A stretch of 64,000 bases of DNA, from the NCBI RefSeq assembly GCF_036231945.1, contig NZ_CP109599.1, positions 1,488,001-1,552,000 of the forward strand. Direction: 5' to 3'. A model generated the notes under the pieces. That model was not told the DNA's origin. It ran no database searches and saw only the letters and a program-made list of their open reading frames with translations. Source of the DNA: Streptomyces sp. NBC_01429. Lineage in GTDB: Bacteria; Actinomycetota; Actinomycetes; Streptomycetales; Streptomycetaceae. A program made the translations under genes and the position numbers. Shown in pieces: positions 32,954 to 41,055 of this stretch; the stretch's first letter is position 1; each line of letters opens with the position of its first letter.

Positions 32954-33820
32954 ATGGACGAGGTGCGGGCGCGGGAGATCCTGGCCGGGGCCGGACTGCC
33001 GCACGACGCGGAGCTGCTGGCCCTGGGCGAGAACGCGGTGTTCGGGACGGCCGGGCTGGTCGTCAAGGTCGGCCGGGACGCCACGGCCCACACCGAGCTG
33101 CTCGACCGGGCCCGGCGCGAGGTCGCCCTCGCGTCCTGGCTCGCGGAGTCGGGCATTCCGGCCGTACGGGCCGCCGAGCCCGAGGCCCGTTCGGTGCGGG
33201 GGCACCCGGTGACCCTCTGGCACCGGCTGCCGCCCGCCGTACGGCCGGCCGGGCCCGCCGATCTGGCGTCGCTGCTGCGGCTGGTGCACGCGCTGCCCGC
33301 GCCCGGCTCCTTCACGCTCCCCCGCCGGGAGCTGCTGGGCGGCGTCGAGCGCTGGCTGCGCATCGCGGGCGACGCGATCGACCCGGCCGACGCCGACTAC
33401 CTGCGGGGCCGCAGGGACGGCTTCGCCGAGGCCGCGGCCACCCTCGTACCCCGGCTGCCGACCGGCCCGATCCACGGCGACGCGCTGCCGCGCAACGTCC
33501 ATGTCGGCCCGGACGGACCGGTCCTGGTGGACCTGGAGACCTTTTCCGCCGACTTCCGCGAGCACGACCTGGTGGTCATGGCGCTCTCCCGGGACCGGTA
33601 CGGTCTGCCCGCCGAGGCGTACGCGTCCTTCACCGAGGTCTACGGCTGGGACGTCCGCGAGTGGTCCGGCTGTCCGGTGCTGCGCGGCGCGCGGGAGACG
33701 GCCAGCTGCGCCTGGGTCGCCCAGCACGCCCCGGCCAATCCGAAGGCGCTGGACGAGTTCCGGCGGCGGGTCGCCTCGCTGCGCCAGGACGACCCCGAGG
33801 TCCGCTGGTACCCCTTCTGA
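32954..33820 (+). CDS. Aminoglycoside phosphotransferase (APH)-fold kinase
   Basis: A 288-aa protein with the APH/choline kinase fold. The nucleotide-binding strands contain GENAVF and LVVKVGRD. The catalytic loop is IHGDALPRNV and the metal-binding Asp is in VLVDLETFS. The family phosphorylates aminoglycosides, choline, homoserine or other small molecules; the substrate is unknown here. The start at ATG 32954 was chosen; GTG 32939 is in frame and possible. It ends before a hairpin with a T-tract. Confidence 0.85.
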   Translation: MDEVRAREILAGAGLPHDAELLALGENAVFGTAGLVVKVGRDATAHTELLDRARREVALASWLAESGIPAVRAAEPEARSVRGHPVTLWHRLPPAVRPAGPADLASLLRLVHALPAPGSFTLPRRELLGGVERWLRIAGDAIDPADADYLRGRRDGFAEAAATLVPRLPTGPIHGDALPRNVHVGPDGPVLVDLETFSADFREHDLVVMALSRDRYGLPAEAYASFTEVYGWDVREWSGCPVLRGARETASCAWVAQHAPANPKALDEFRRRVASLRQDDPEVRWYPF

Positions 33821-33856
33821 ACCACGCGTACATCGCCCGAACACGGCCAACGAGTG

Positions 33857-33885
33857 GGCGGTTCATGCCGGAGTGCCGCCTTTTT
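33857..33885 (+). terminator. Hairpin followed by five T residues
   Basis: GGCGG (33857-33861) pairs with CCGCC (33876-33880) and is followed at once by TTTTT, 37 bp after the phosphotransferase stop. T-tracts are rare in this window. The stem is short. Confidence 0.5.
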
Positions 33886-33989
33886 CATTCTTTCTGATGA
33901 AAGCTCGGCCTTCCTCACGAACCCGAATTCCGCAGCCCGCATAGTGACGGCACAACGCCCCTCCCTGGCCTGACAAGAGGTGAGAGACC

Positions 33990-34559
33990 ATGCGCGCAGA
34001 AGCGGTCAACCGGGTCAAGCTCGTGTTCACCCTGTTCGACGCCGATGGCAACGGCTTCCTGGAATCCGACGACTTCGATCTGATGAGCAGCCGGGTCGCC
34101 GCGGCCGTACCCGGCGCCGAGGAGGCCCGGAAGCAGGCGATGCGGGCCGGCTTCACCCGCTACTGGACCACGCTGCTCAGCGAACTCGACGCCAACCGGG
34201 ACGGCCGGATCAGCTACGAGGAGTACCAGGCGTGCGTCCTGAGCCCCGAGCGCTTCGACGAGGCGGTCGGCGAGTTCGCGGCCGGCTTCGCGCGCCTCGG
34301 CGACCTGGACGGCAGCGGTACCGTCACCCGCCCGGTGTTCATCGGCATGATGCGGGGCGTCGGCTTCGGCCTGCCGAACATCCACGCCCTCTTCGACGCC
34401 TTCGAGCCCGACGACGCCGACCGGGTCGGGGTGGACATCTGGGAGGCCGAGATCAAGAACTACTACGCCCCCGGCAAGGGCGGCATCCCGGCCGATCTGC
34501 TGGCGGAGCCGGCGACGGGCCAGGCCCTCACCCCGCCCGCCGCCCCCAGGCCGTCATGA
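33990..34559 (+). CDS. EF-hand calcium-binding protein (calerythrin-like)
   Basis: A 189-aa soluble protein with four EF-hand loops: DADGNGFLESDD (17-28), DANRDGRISYEE (67-78), DLDGSGTVTRPV (105-116) and DDADRVGVDIWE (141-152). Loops 1 and 2 have full calcium ligands. Loop 3 lacks the position-12 Glu, and loop 4 is partly degenerate. The spacing matches calerythrin and the Streptomyces Cab proteins, thought to buffer calcium or sense it during development. The start is ATG 33990 after AGAGGTGAGAG. Its last 32 bp overlap the convergent methyltransferase gene. Confidence 0.93.
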   Translation: MRAEAVNRVKLVFTLFDADGNGFLESDDFDLMSSRVAAAVPGAEEARKQAMRAGFTRYWTTLLSELDANRDGRISYEEYQACVLSPERFDEAVGEFAAGFARLGDLDGSGTVTRPVFIGMMRGVGFGLPNIHALFDAFEPDDADRVGVDIWEAEIKNYYAPGKGGIPADLLAEPATGQALTPPAAPRPS

Positions 34560-35361
34560 CGGTCAGGGCCAGGTCGTGGAAGCCCGGCGACGCCAACTCC
34601 TCGTAGGCCGCCTCGAAGTCCTCGTGGCACACCTCCCCGTGCGCCACCATCGCCGCGCGGGACCGCTCCAGGTTCATCCGCCACCAGAGGGCCTCCGTGC
34701 CGCCGCCGTGGACCACCTGGATCCGCGCGTCCAGCCCGACGCCGGTCAGACCGGCCCGTCGCAGCGGCTCGGGCAGGGTGCGGGCCCAGCCGGTGTCCGA
34801 GCCGATCGACCGTTCCAGATGGGCGCGGAAGTCCCGCATCACCTTCCGGTAGGCCGGATGCGGCGACTCCATCACGCTGAAGGACGCCGGCTCCTCCAGC
34901 ACCAGCACCCCGCCGGGCCGCAGCCAGCGGACCAGCCGGGCCACCGCCCGGTCCGGGGCCGCCTGGTGGATCACCACGTACCGGGTGTGCACCAGGTCGA
35001 ACGACTCCGGCGGGAAGTCGTCGGCGCACAGGTCGTGCCGCAGCACGCGCACGCCCAGCTCCCCCAGCTCGTCCAGGAAGCGGGTGTCCAGGTCGGTGAC
35101 CGTCACCCGCGCTCCCCGGCCGGCCAGCCAGCGCGCCACCGACCCGCCCCCGCCGCCCACTTCCAGCACATCGGTCCCCGGCCCGGCCCCCAGCGCGGTC
35201 AGCCGCCGCCGGGTGTGCCCGTCGAGCAGCGACTCCAGCAGCGCCAGCCGCTGCCGCTCACCGTCGATCGCGTGGCTGAACAACCCCTCGCTGTACCGGT
35301 CCCGGGCCCGGGACTCCTCCTCGGGCGTACGGGGTGCGGCGTACGGAAGCTCTGCGGTCAT
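34528..35361 (-). CDS. SAM-dependent class I methyltransferase
   Basis: A 277-aa enzyme. Motif I is VLEVGGGGGSVARWL (SAM binding), followed by VTVTDLDTRFLDEL and SFDLVHTRYVVIHQ. Motif post-III is LRPGGVLVLEEPASF. Small-molecule methyltransferases of this type often act on secondary metabolites or quinones; the substrate is unknown. The start is ATG 35361 after CAGGAGA. It converges on the EF-hand gene with a 32-bp overlap. Confidence 0.87.
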   Translation of the reverse strand: MTAELPYAAPRTPEEESRARDRYSEGLFSHAIDGERQRLALLESLLDGHTRRRLTALGAGPGTDVLEVGGGGGSVARWLAGRGARVTVTDLDTRFLDELGELGVRVLRHDLCADDFPPESFDLVHTRYVVIHQAAPDRAVARLVRWLRPGGVLVLEEPASFSVMESPHPAYRKVMRDFRAHLERSIGSDTGWARTLPEPLRRAGLTGVGLDARIQVVHGGGTEALWWRMNLERSRAAMVAHGEVCHEDFEAAYEELASPGFHDLALTVMTAWGRRAG

Positions 35362-35537
35362 GAGACGGTCTCCTGTCGCGCGGACAGCGGCGGCGGCCCT
35401 GCCTGGGTCGTGCCACGGTGACAGAGAACCGAGGGCTCATGGGCACTTTTACGGAAGAAACCGCATAGGACCCGGAATCACCGGCCATAGCATGACGAAG
35501 CGTCGCCACCACCGCCGCACGGCAGCGGGTCCGGACG

Positions 35538-36254
35538 TCAGTGGCTGTACGGCACGACGGGCCAGGCGGCCTCGACGGTCGCCTCGGGGTTCGACGTGCG
35601 CCGGAGATAGCTCTGGAGTGACGCCGACTGCTCGGCCGCCGCACGCACCTGAAGCTCGTGCAGATCCGCCGCGGCCGCCGCGCCTATCCTCGCGTGCTTC
35701 ACACCCAGACTCCGCGCCGTGCGAGCCGCGGCCACCGCGTCGGCGACGGCGTCGTGCGCGTTGTCGAACGTCACGCCGTAGTGATCGCAGAGCGCCTGGA
35801 GATTGCGCCTGCCCTTGCGGTACCGGTCGACGTGCTTGTCCAGGACCAGCGGGTCGATGATGGGCGAGGGCTTGCCGCGCAGCCGCCCGGCCAGCGGCTC
35901 CACCCCGTAGCGCCGGCACTCGCGGTCCAGCAGCGAGAGGTCGTAGCGCGCGTTCATCACCACGAGCGGGGTGCCCGAGCGCAGCACCTCGGCGACCGCC
36001 GAGGTGATCTCCTCGACCGCGGGCGCGGCCGGCCTCCCGTGCCTGCGGGCGTGCTCCGTGGAGATGCCGTGGATCTCGGCCGCCTGCGCGGGGATCAGCA
36101 CCCCGGGATCGAGCAGCCAGGTCCGCTCGCTCCGCAGCCGGCCGTCCGCCTCCACGGCCACCAGCGCCGCCGTGACGATACGGTCGGACTCGATGTCGGT
36201 CCCTGTGGTCTCCAGATCGAAACCGACCAGCGGTTCACCGTGCCAGGTCATCAT
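35538..36254 (-). CDS. DEDDh 3'-5' exonuclease (DnaQ-like)
   Basis: A 238-aa exonuclease. Exo I is VGFDLETTGTD (Asp13, Glu15), Exo II is MNARYDLSLLDREC and Exo III is NAHDAVADAVAAAR, with the DEDDh His. Such enzymes trim or proofread DNA or degrade RNA; as a separate protein it may be an auxiliary epsilon-like subunit. Two start codons in tandem (36254, 36251) are possible. The gap to the next gene upstream is 106 bp with a weak hairpin. Confidence 0.9.
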   Translation of the reverse strand: MMTWHGEPLVGFDLETTGTDIESDRIVTAALVAVEADGRLRSERTWLLDPGVLIPAQAAEIHGISTEHARRHGRPAAPAVEEITSAVAEVLRSGTPLVVMNARYDLSLLDRECRRYGVEPLAGRLRGKPSPIIDPLVLDKHVDRYRKGRRNLQALCDHYGVTFDNAHDAVADAVAAARTARSLGVKHARIGAAAAADLHELQVRAAAEQSASLQSYLRRTSNPEATVEAAWPVVPYSH

Positions 36255-36360
36255 GGCCCTCCCTCATGCCGCGGTGGAGCTTCCCCCGTTGGACATTCAC
36301 CCTGCCACGCGGCACTGACAACGAGGCCGGCGCGGCGGCCGGCGGGCGACCCGGGGCCGG

Positions 36361-37590
36361 TCAGGAGACCGGCCGGGAGTCCGTCCAGACCGACTCGAAC
36401 TCCTCGCGATAGGTCTGGAAGAGTCCGTGTTCGGTGTCCTGCCCGGAACGCACCACCTCACGCCCGCCGCCCCGCAGGACCAGCACCGGCGCCTCCATGC
36501 CGCGCGCCCGGCGCAGATAGGACTGCACGACGGCCAGCCCGTCCGGGCCGTCGCCGTCGACCAGATAGGCGGTGAAGCGCGGGGTCTCGTCGAAGACATG
36601 GATCTCGAAGGCGCCCGGGTCGCGCAGTTTGGAGCGCACCCGCCGCATATGGAGGATGTTCATCTCCACCGAGCGGCTCAGCTCGCCCTTGCGCAGTCCC
36701 AGTTCGCGTTCGCGGCGCTTGACCGCGCTGCTGGCCGGGTTGAGGAAGACCAGCCGTATCCGGCAGCCGGACTCGGCGAGGCGGATCAGCCGGCGCCCGG
36801 AGAAGTTCTGCACGAGGAGGTTCAGCCCGATGCCGATGGCGTCGACACGCCGGGCGCCGCCGAAGAGGTCCTCGGCGGGGATCTGCCGTTGCAGCCTGAC
36901 CCGGTCGGAGTGCACGGAGACGACGTCCGCGTACCGGTCGCCGACCAGGTCCTCCACCGCGTCGACCCGCAGCCGCGCCGACGACGGCACCCCGCCGCCG
37001 CCCAGGATCTCCAGGAGCCGGGCCGAGGCCCGCTCCGCCTGGGCGAGGACCGTCTCGGAGAGCGCCCGGTTGCGGGAGACGACGTTCCGCGCGACCTCCA
37101 GCTCGTCGAGCGCCAGCTCCACGTCGCGGCGGTCGTCGAAGTAGGGCTCGAAGCAGGGCCAGTGCTGGACCATCAGCTCCCGCAGCTGCGGGAGGGTGAG
37201 GAAGCTCAGCACGTTGTCGTCGGCCGGGTCGAGGAGATAGCCCTTGCGCCGCGACACCTCCCGTACGGCGACGGCGCGCTGCACCCACTCCTGTCCGGCG
37301 GGCCCGGCGGCGGCGACCACCCACTCCTCGCCGTGCACCGGCTCGTAGATGGGCCGCAGGACCGCGGCGACGACCGCGCGCAGCCGCTGCTCCACCAGAT
37401 TCAGCCAGATATACGCCCGCCCGGCGCGTTGGGCGCGCGTACGGACCTCGCTCCAGGCGTCCGCGCCCCAGTCCAGTTCCGCCCCGATCTCCATCGGCCG
37501 TGCGAGGGAGACCGCTCCGGGCGGGATGTCGCCGGACTCCCCCGCGTGACCTGCGTCACCGGGCGGCAGCTCCAGCCCTCCCGAGCTCAC
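36361..37590 (-). CDS. SAV2148-family HEPN-domain protein
   Basis: A 409-aa protein matching the Streptomyces SAV2148 family. The N-terminal two thirds contain the HEPN-type helices (AYIWLNLVEQRLRAVVAAVL). The C-terminal third holds SGRRLIRLAESGCRIRLVFLNPAS, which is phospholipase D-like or DUF-like. HEPN proteins are often RNases in toxin or conflict systems, but the RxxxxH catalytic motif is not obvious here. The start is GTG 37590. It is divergent from glgX across 399 bp. Confidence 0.82.
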   Translation of the reverse strand: MSSGGLELPPGDAGHAGESGDIPPGAVSLARPMEIGAELDWGADAWSEVRTRAQRAGRAYIWLNLVEQRLRAVVAAVLRPIYEPVHGEEWVVAAAGPAGQEWVQRAVAVREVSRRKGYLLDPADDNVLSFLTLPQLRELMVQHWPCFEPYFDDRRDVELALDELEVARNVVSRNRALSETVLAQAERASARLLEILGGGGVPSSARLRVDAVEDLVGDRYADVVSVHSDRVRLQRQIPAEDLFGGARRVDAIGIGLNLLVQNFSGRRLIRLAESGCRIRLVFLNPASSAVKRRERELGLRKGELSRSVEMNILHMRRVRSKLRDPGAFEIHVFDETPRFTAYLVDGDGPDGLAVVQSYLRRARGMEAPVLVLRGGGREVVRSGQDTEHGLFQTYREEFESVWTDSRPVS

Positions 37591-37620
37591 CCGCGCACCT
37601 GCCTTCTCTCCCTATTCAAC

Positions 37621-37695
37621 GATCAAGGAAGGGTACTCCGCCGAGCGGAGACGGTGCAGCAGGATGCACCGTCTCCTTTCTCAACTCCCTTGATC
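37621..37695 (+). terminator. Nested hairpin structure in the glgX upstream region
   Basis: The inner stem GGAGACGGTGCA / TGCACCGTCTCC is a perfect 12 bp with loop GCAGGA (37647-37676), followed by TTTCT. The outer pair GATCAAGG (37621-37628) / CCTTGATC (37688-37695) encloses it. It looks like a plus-directed terminator, yet no plus-strand gene ends upstream. It may be an attenuator or the end of a small RNA. Confidence 0.55.
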
Positions 37696-37854
37696 ATGAG
37701 GCTTGTTCCTGGCGTCGAGTTGAGCCGTAGTGAGCTGATTCATAGGAATTGCGCCCGGTCCGCGCCGGGGCGCACGGGACGAGAGGACGCCCCAGAGGCC
37801 GCCGAGCCCGTCAACCCGGCCGGGCCGCACTGCGCCCGGCAGTGCGGCACACGC

Positions 37855-37880
37855 GGTTGACGCCCGGGGTTGACGCCCGG
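37855..37880 (+). repeat. Two tandem 13-bp repeats upstream of glgX
   Basis: GGTTGACGCCCGG occurs twice head to tail without a gap. Each copy contains TTGACG, a good -35 hexamer. Confidence 0.85.
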
Positions 37881-37889
37881 CGAGAAGCG

Positions 37890-37904
37890 CCGAGAACTTC
37901 TCGG
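37890..37904. promoter_or_regulatory. Palindrome upstream of glgX
   Basis: CCGAGAA-C-TTCTCGG is a perfect 7-bp inverted repeat with a single central base, 86 bp before glgX. A further hairpin CCCCGA-TT-TCGGGG lies at 37920-37933. It is a possible operator of a sugar-responsive regulator. Confidence 0.4.
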
Positions 37905-37989
37905 GGTCCTAGGAGGTTGCCCCGATTTCGGGGAAGATCTGGCTCAAGAAGCCCGCAGCACCCGGATCAGAAGTGGAAGAGTCATATCT

Positions 37990-40110
37990 ATGCAGGTCTG
38001 GCCGGGACAGACGTATCCCCTCGGCGCCACCTACGACGGCGCCGGCACCAACTTCGCGGTCTACTCAGAGGCCGCCCACCGAATCGAGTTGTGCCTTCTG
38101 CACGACGACGGTTCAGAAACGGCGGTGGAGCTGCGCGAGACGGACGCCTTCGTACGCCACGCCTATCTGCCGGGCATCATGCCGGGGCAGCGCTACGGCT
38201 TCCGGGTCCACGGGCCCTACGAGCCGGAGCGCGGACACCGCTGCAACTCCGCGAAACTGCTTCTCGATCCGTACGCACGTGCGATCAGCGGCAGCATCGA
38301 GTGGGGCGAGTCGGTGTACGGCTACCACTTCGGCAAGCCGGAGTCGCGCAATGACATGGACTCGGCTCCCCACATGATGTCCTCGGTCGTCGTGAACCCG
38401 TACTTCGACTGGGGCGACGACCGGCTGCCCCGTACGGACTACCACCGCACGGTGCTCTACGAGGCCCATGTGAAGGGCCTGACCATGCTCCACCCGGAGC
38501 TGCCCGAGGAGCTGCGCGGCACCTACGCGGGACTGGCCCATCCCGCGGTGATCGAACACCTGACGGAGCTGGGGGTGACGGCGCTGGAGCTGATGCCGGT
38601 GCACCAGTTCGTCAACGACCACCGGCTGGTGGACGCCGGGCTCGCCAATTACTGGGGCTACAACACCATCGGCTTCTTCGCCCCGCACAACGCCTACGCC
38701 TCCTGGGGCGACCGGGGCGAACAGGTCCTGGAGTTCAAGCAGGCCGTCCGGGCGCTGCACCGCGCCGGGATCGAGGTCATCCTCGATGTCGTCTACAACC
38801 ACACCGCCGAGGGCAACCACCTCGGCCCGACGCTCTCCTTCCGGGGCCTGGACAACGCGCAGTACTACCGGCTGGGCGAGAACCAGCGCTACTACACGGA
38901 CACCACGGGCACCGGGAACTCGCTGCTGATGCGCAGCCCGCACGTCCTCCAGCTGATCATGGACTCGCTGCGGTACTGGGTGACCGAGATGCACGTCGAC
39001 GGCTTCCGCTTCGACCTCGCGGCGACGCTGGCCCGCCAGTTCCACGAGGTGGACCGGCTGTCGTCCTTCTTCGACCTCGTCCAGCAGGACCCGGTGGTCA
39101 GCCAGGTGAAGCTGATCGCCGAGCCCTGGGACGTGGGCGAGGGCGGCTACCAGGTGGGGAACTTCCCACCGCTGTGGACCGAGTGGAACGGCAAGTACCG
39201 CGACACGGTGCGCGACCTGTGGCGCGGCGAGCCGAGGACGCTCGCGGAGTTCGCGTCCCGGCTGACCGGTTCGTCCGATCTGTACCAGGACGACGGGCGC
39301 CGGCCGCTGGCCTCCATCAACTTCACCACCTGCCACGACGGCTTCACCCTGCACGACCTCGTCTCGTACAACGACAAGCACAACGAGGCCAACGGCGAGA
39401 ACAACCGGGACGGCGAGAGCCACAACCGGTCCTGGAACTGCGGGGCCGAGGGCGAGAGCGACGATCCCGGGATCGTCGAGCTGCGCGAGCGCCAGATGCG
39501 GAACTTCATCGCGACGCTGATGCTCTCGCAGGGCGTGCCGATGCTCAGCCACGGGGACGAGTTCTCCCGCACCCAGGGCGGCAACAACAACGCGTACTGC
39601 CAGGACAACGAGGTCTCCTGGGTCCGCTGGCCGGAGAAGGGCGCCGAGACCGACGGCGGGATGCTGGCCTTCACCCAGGCGATGGTGTGGCTCCGGCGCG
39701 ACCATCCGGTCTTCCGGCGCAGGCGCTTCTTCCACGGGCGGCCGGTGGAGGGGACGCACGACGACCTGTCGGACATCTCGTGGTTCACGCCGGAGGGCGA
39801 GGAGATGACCCAGCAGGACTGGCAGGCGGCGCACGCCAAGGCCATGACGGTCTTCCTGAACGGTCACGCCATCTCGGAGCCGGGTCCGCGCGGCGAGCGG
39901 ATCTCGGACGACTCGTTCCTGCTGATGTTCAACGCGAGCGCCGAGGAGCTGGAGTTCGTGGTGCCGGTCAACCACGGGGAGCAGTGGCAGCTGATGGTGG
40001 ACACGGCCCGGCCGGAGGGCGTGGTCCCGGGGCAGGGCGAGAAGGTCGACGGGGGTGAGCGGCTCACGATGATCGGCCGCAGCATGACGGTGCTGATGCG
40101 GCCGGCGTAG
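37990..40110 (+). CDS. glgX: Glycogen debranching enzyme (GlgX/TreX type)
   Basis: A 706-aa GH13 isoamylase that hydrolyses alpha-1,6 branches of glycogen. The N-terminal CBM48 region (YPLGATYDGAGTNFAVYSEAA) is followed by the catalytic regions DVVYNHTAEG (I), DGFRFDLA (II), IAEPWD (III) and NFTTCHDGFT (IV). The C-terminus is the usual beta domain. With treY and treZ downstream it would supply linear maltodextrins for trehalose synthesis. The start is ATG 37990 after GGAAGAG. A GNAT gene and treY follow on the same strand. Confidence 0.95.
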   Translation: MQVWPGQTYPLGATYDGAGTNFAVYSEAAHRIELCLLHDDGSETAVELRETDAFVRHAYLPGIMPGQRYGFRVHGPYEPERGHRCNSAKLLLDPYARAISGSIEWGESVYGYHFGKPESRNDMDSAPHMMSSVVVNPYFDWGDDRLPRTDYHRTVLYEAHVKGLTMLHPELPEELRGTYAGLAHPAVIEHLTELGVTALELMPVHQFVNDHRLVDAGLANYWGYNTIGFFAPHNAYASWGDRGEQVLEFKQAVRALHRAGIEVILDVVYNHTAEGNHLGPTLSFRGLDNAQYYRLGENQRYYTDTTGTGNSLLMRSPHVLQLIMDSLRYWVTEMHVDGFRFDLAATLARQFHEVDRLSSFFDLVQQDPVVSQVKLIAEPWDVGEGGYQVGNFPPLWTEWNGKYRDTVRDLWRGEPRTLAEFASRLTGSSDLYQDDGRRPLASINFTTCHDGFTLHDLVSYNDKHNEANGENNRDGESHNRSWNCGAEGESDDPGIVELRERQMRNFIATLMLSQGVPMLSHGDEFSRTQGGNNNAYCQDNEVSWVRWPEKGAETDGGMLAFTQAMVWLRRDHPVFRRRRFFHGRPVEGTHDDLSDISWFTPEGEEMTQQDWQAAHAKAMTVFLNGHAISEPGPRGERISDDSFLLMFNASAEELEFVVPVNHGEQWQLMVDTARPEGVVPGQGEKVDGGERLTMIGRSMTVLMRPA

Positions 40111-40120
40111 GCGGTGCGGT

Positions 40121-40160
40121 GCGGCGGGGCGCGGGGCGGTGCGGCGGGGCGCGGGGCGGT
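40121..40160 (+). repeat. Two exact 20-bp tandem repeats after glgX
   Basis: The 20-bp G/C-rich unit at 40121-40140 is repeated exactly at 40141-40160, with a degenerate third copy after it. It is purely intergenic, between the glgX stop and the GNAT start. Confidence 0.85.
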
Positions 40161-40223
40161 GCGGCGCGGCGCGGGCCGGGAAAACCGGTTGCCGCGCCGC
40201 CCCGCCGGTGGTCCCGTGGCCTG

Positions 40224-41000
40224 ATGGATCCGAAGGAAGTGCTCGCCGCGTTCGACCGGCAGATGCGACGGGACGCCCCGGCGGAGGGCGCCGGCGCCCG
40301 GGTGGAGCGGGCCGGCGACGTCGTACGGCAGACCGGTGGCGCGCACGACTGGAACGGGGTCCTGTGGTCGGACCTGCGGGACGGCACGGCGGCGCGGGCC
40401 GTCGCCGAGCAGGTGGAGCACTTCTCCCCGCTCGGCGTCGGGTTCGAGTGGAAGCTCTACTCCCACGACCGGCCCGCCGCTCTCGCGCGCCATCTGCGGG
40501 CGGCCGGGTTCGTCCCCGGGCCCCCGGAGTCCCTGATGGTGGCGGAGAGCGCGGCGCAGACGGGCGGGGCCGGGCCGCCGGACGGCGTACGGCTGCTCCC
40601 GGTGACCGAAGCGGCGGGGGTGGATCTGCTGGCCGACGTCCATGAACTCGCCTTCGGCGAGGACGCCGGCGCGCTGCGCGAGCGGCTGAAGGACCGGCTC
40701 GCCCGGGCTCCCGAGACGCTGGCGGCGGTGGTCGTCCTGGCGGACGGCGTCCCCGTGAGCGCGTCCAGGATGGAGCTGGTGCCCGGCACCGACTTCGCCG
40801 GTCTGTGGGGCGGCGGCACCGTGCCGCGGTGGCGCGGCCGAGGGCTGTACCGGGCGCAGATCGCCCACCGGGCCCGGATCGCCGCCGCGCGCGGTTACCG
40901 CTTCCTCCAGGTGGACGCGGCGGAGACGAGCCGGCCCGTCCTCGACCGGCTCGGCTTCACGACGCTGAGCACGACCACGCCGTATGTGTACAAGCCATGA
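40224..41000 (+). CDS. GNAT-family acetyltransferase
   Basis: A 258-aa protein. The C-terminal half is a GNAT domain with GGGTVPRWRGRGLYRAQIAHRARIAAARGY (motif A) and PVLDRLGFTTLST. The N-terminal half is a degenerate GNAT-like or DUF region (HFSPLGVGFEWKLYSHDRPAALARHLRAAGFV). The substrate is unknown. It lies between glgX and treY, 55 bp before treY, and may share their transcript. The start at ATG 40224 lacks a strong ribosome binding site. Confidence 0.85.
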   Translation: MDPKEVLAAFDRQMRRDAPAEGAGARVERAGDVVRQTGGAHDWNGVLWSDLRDGTAARAVAEQVEHFSPLGVGFEWKLYSHDRPAALARHLRAAGFVPGPPESLMVAESAAQTGGAGPPDGVRLLPVTEAAGVDLLADVHELAFGEDAGALRERLKDRLARAPETLAAVVVLADGVPVSASRMELVPGTDFAGLWGGGTVPRWRGRGLYRAQIAHRARIAAARGYRFLQVDAAETSRPVLDRLGFTTLSTTTPYVYKP

Positions 41001-41055
41001 GCACACGGCCCACTCGTATGGCGCATCACCCGCTATCCGGGGTACGTACGACCGT

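Noticed and set aside
40121-40160. 20-bp tandem repeat considered as attachment site or regulatory array
   Set aside because: Only two exact copies of a pure G/C sequence; no integrase or mobile gene nearby. Simple slippage is enough to explain it.
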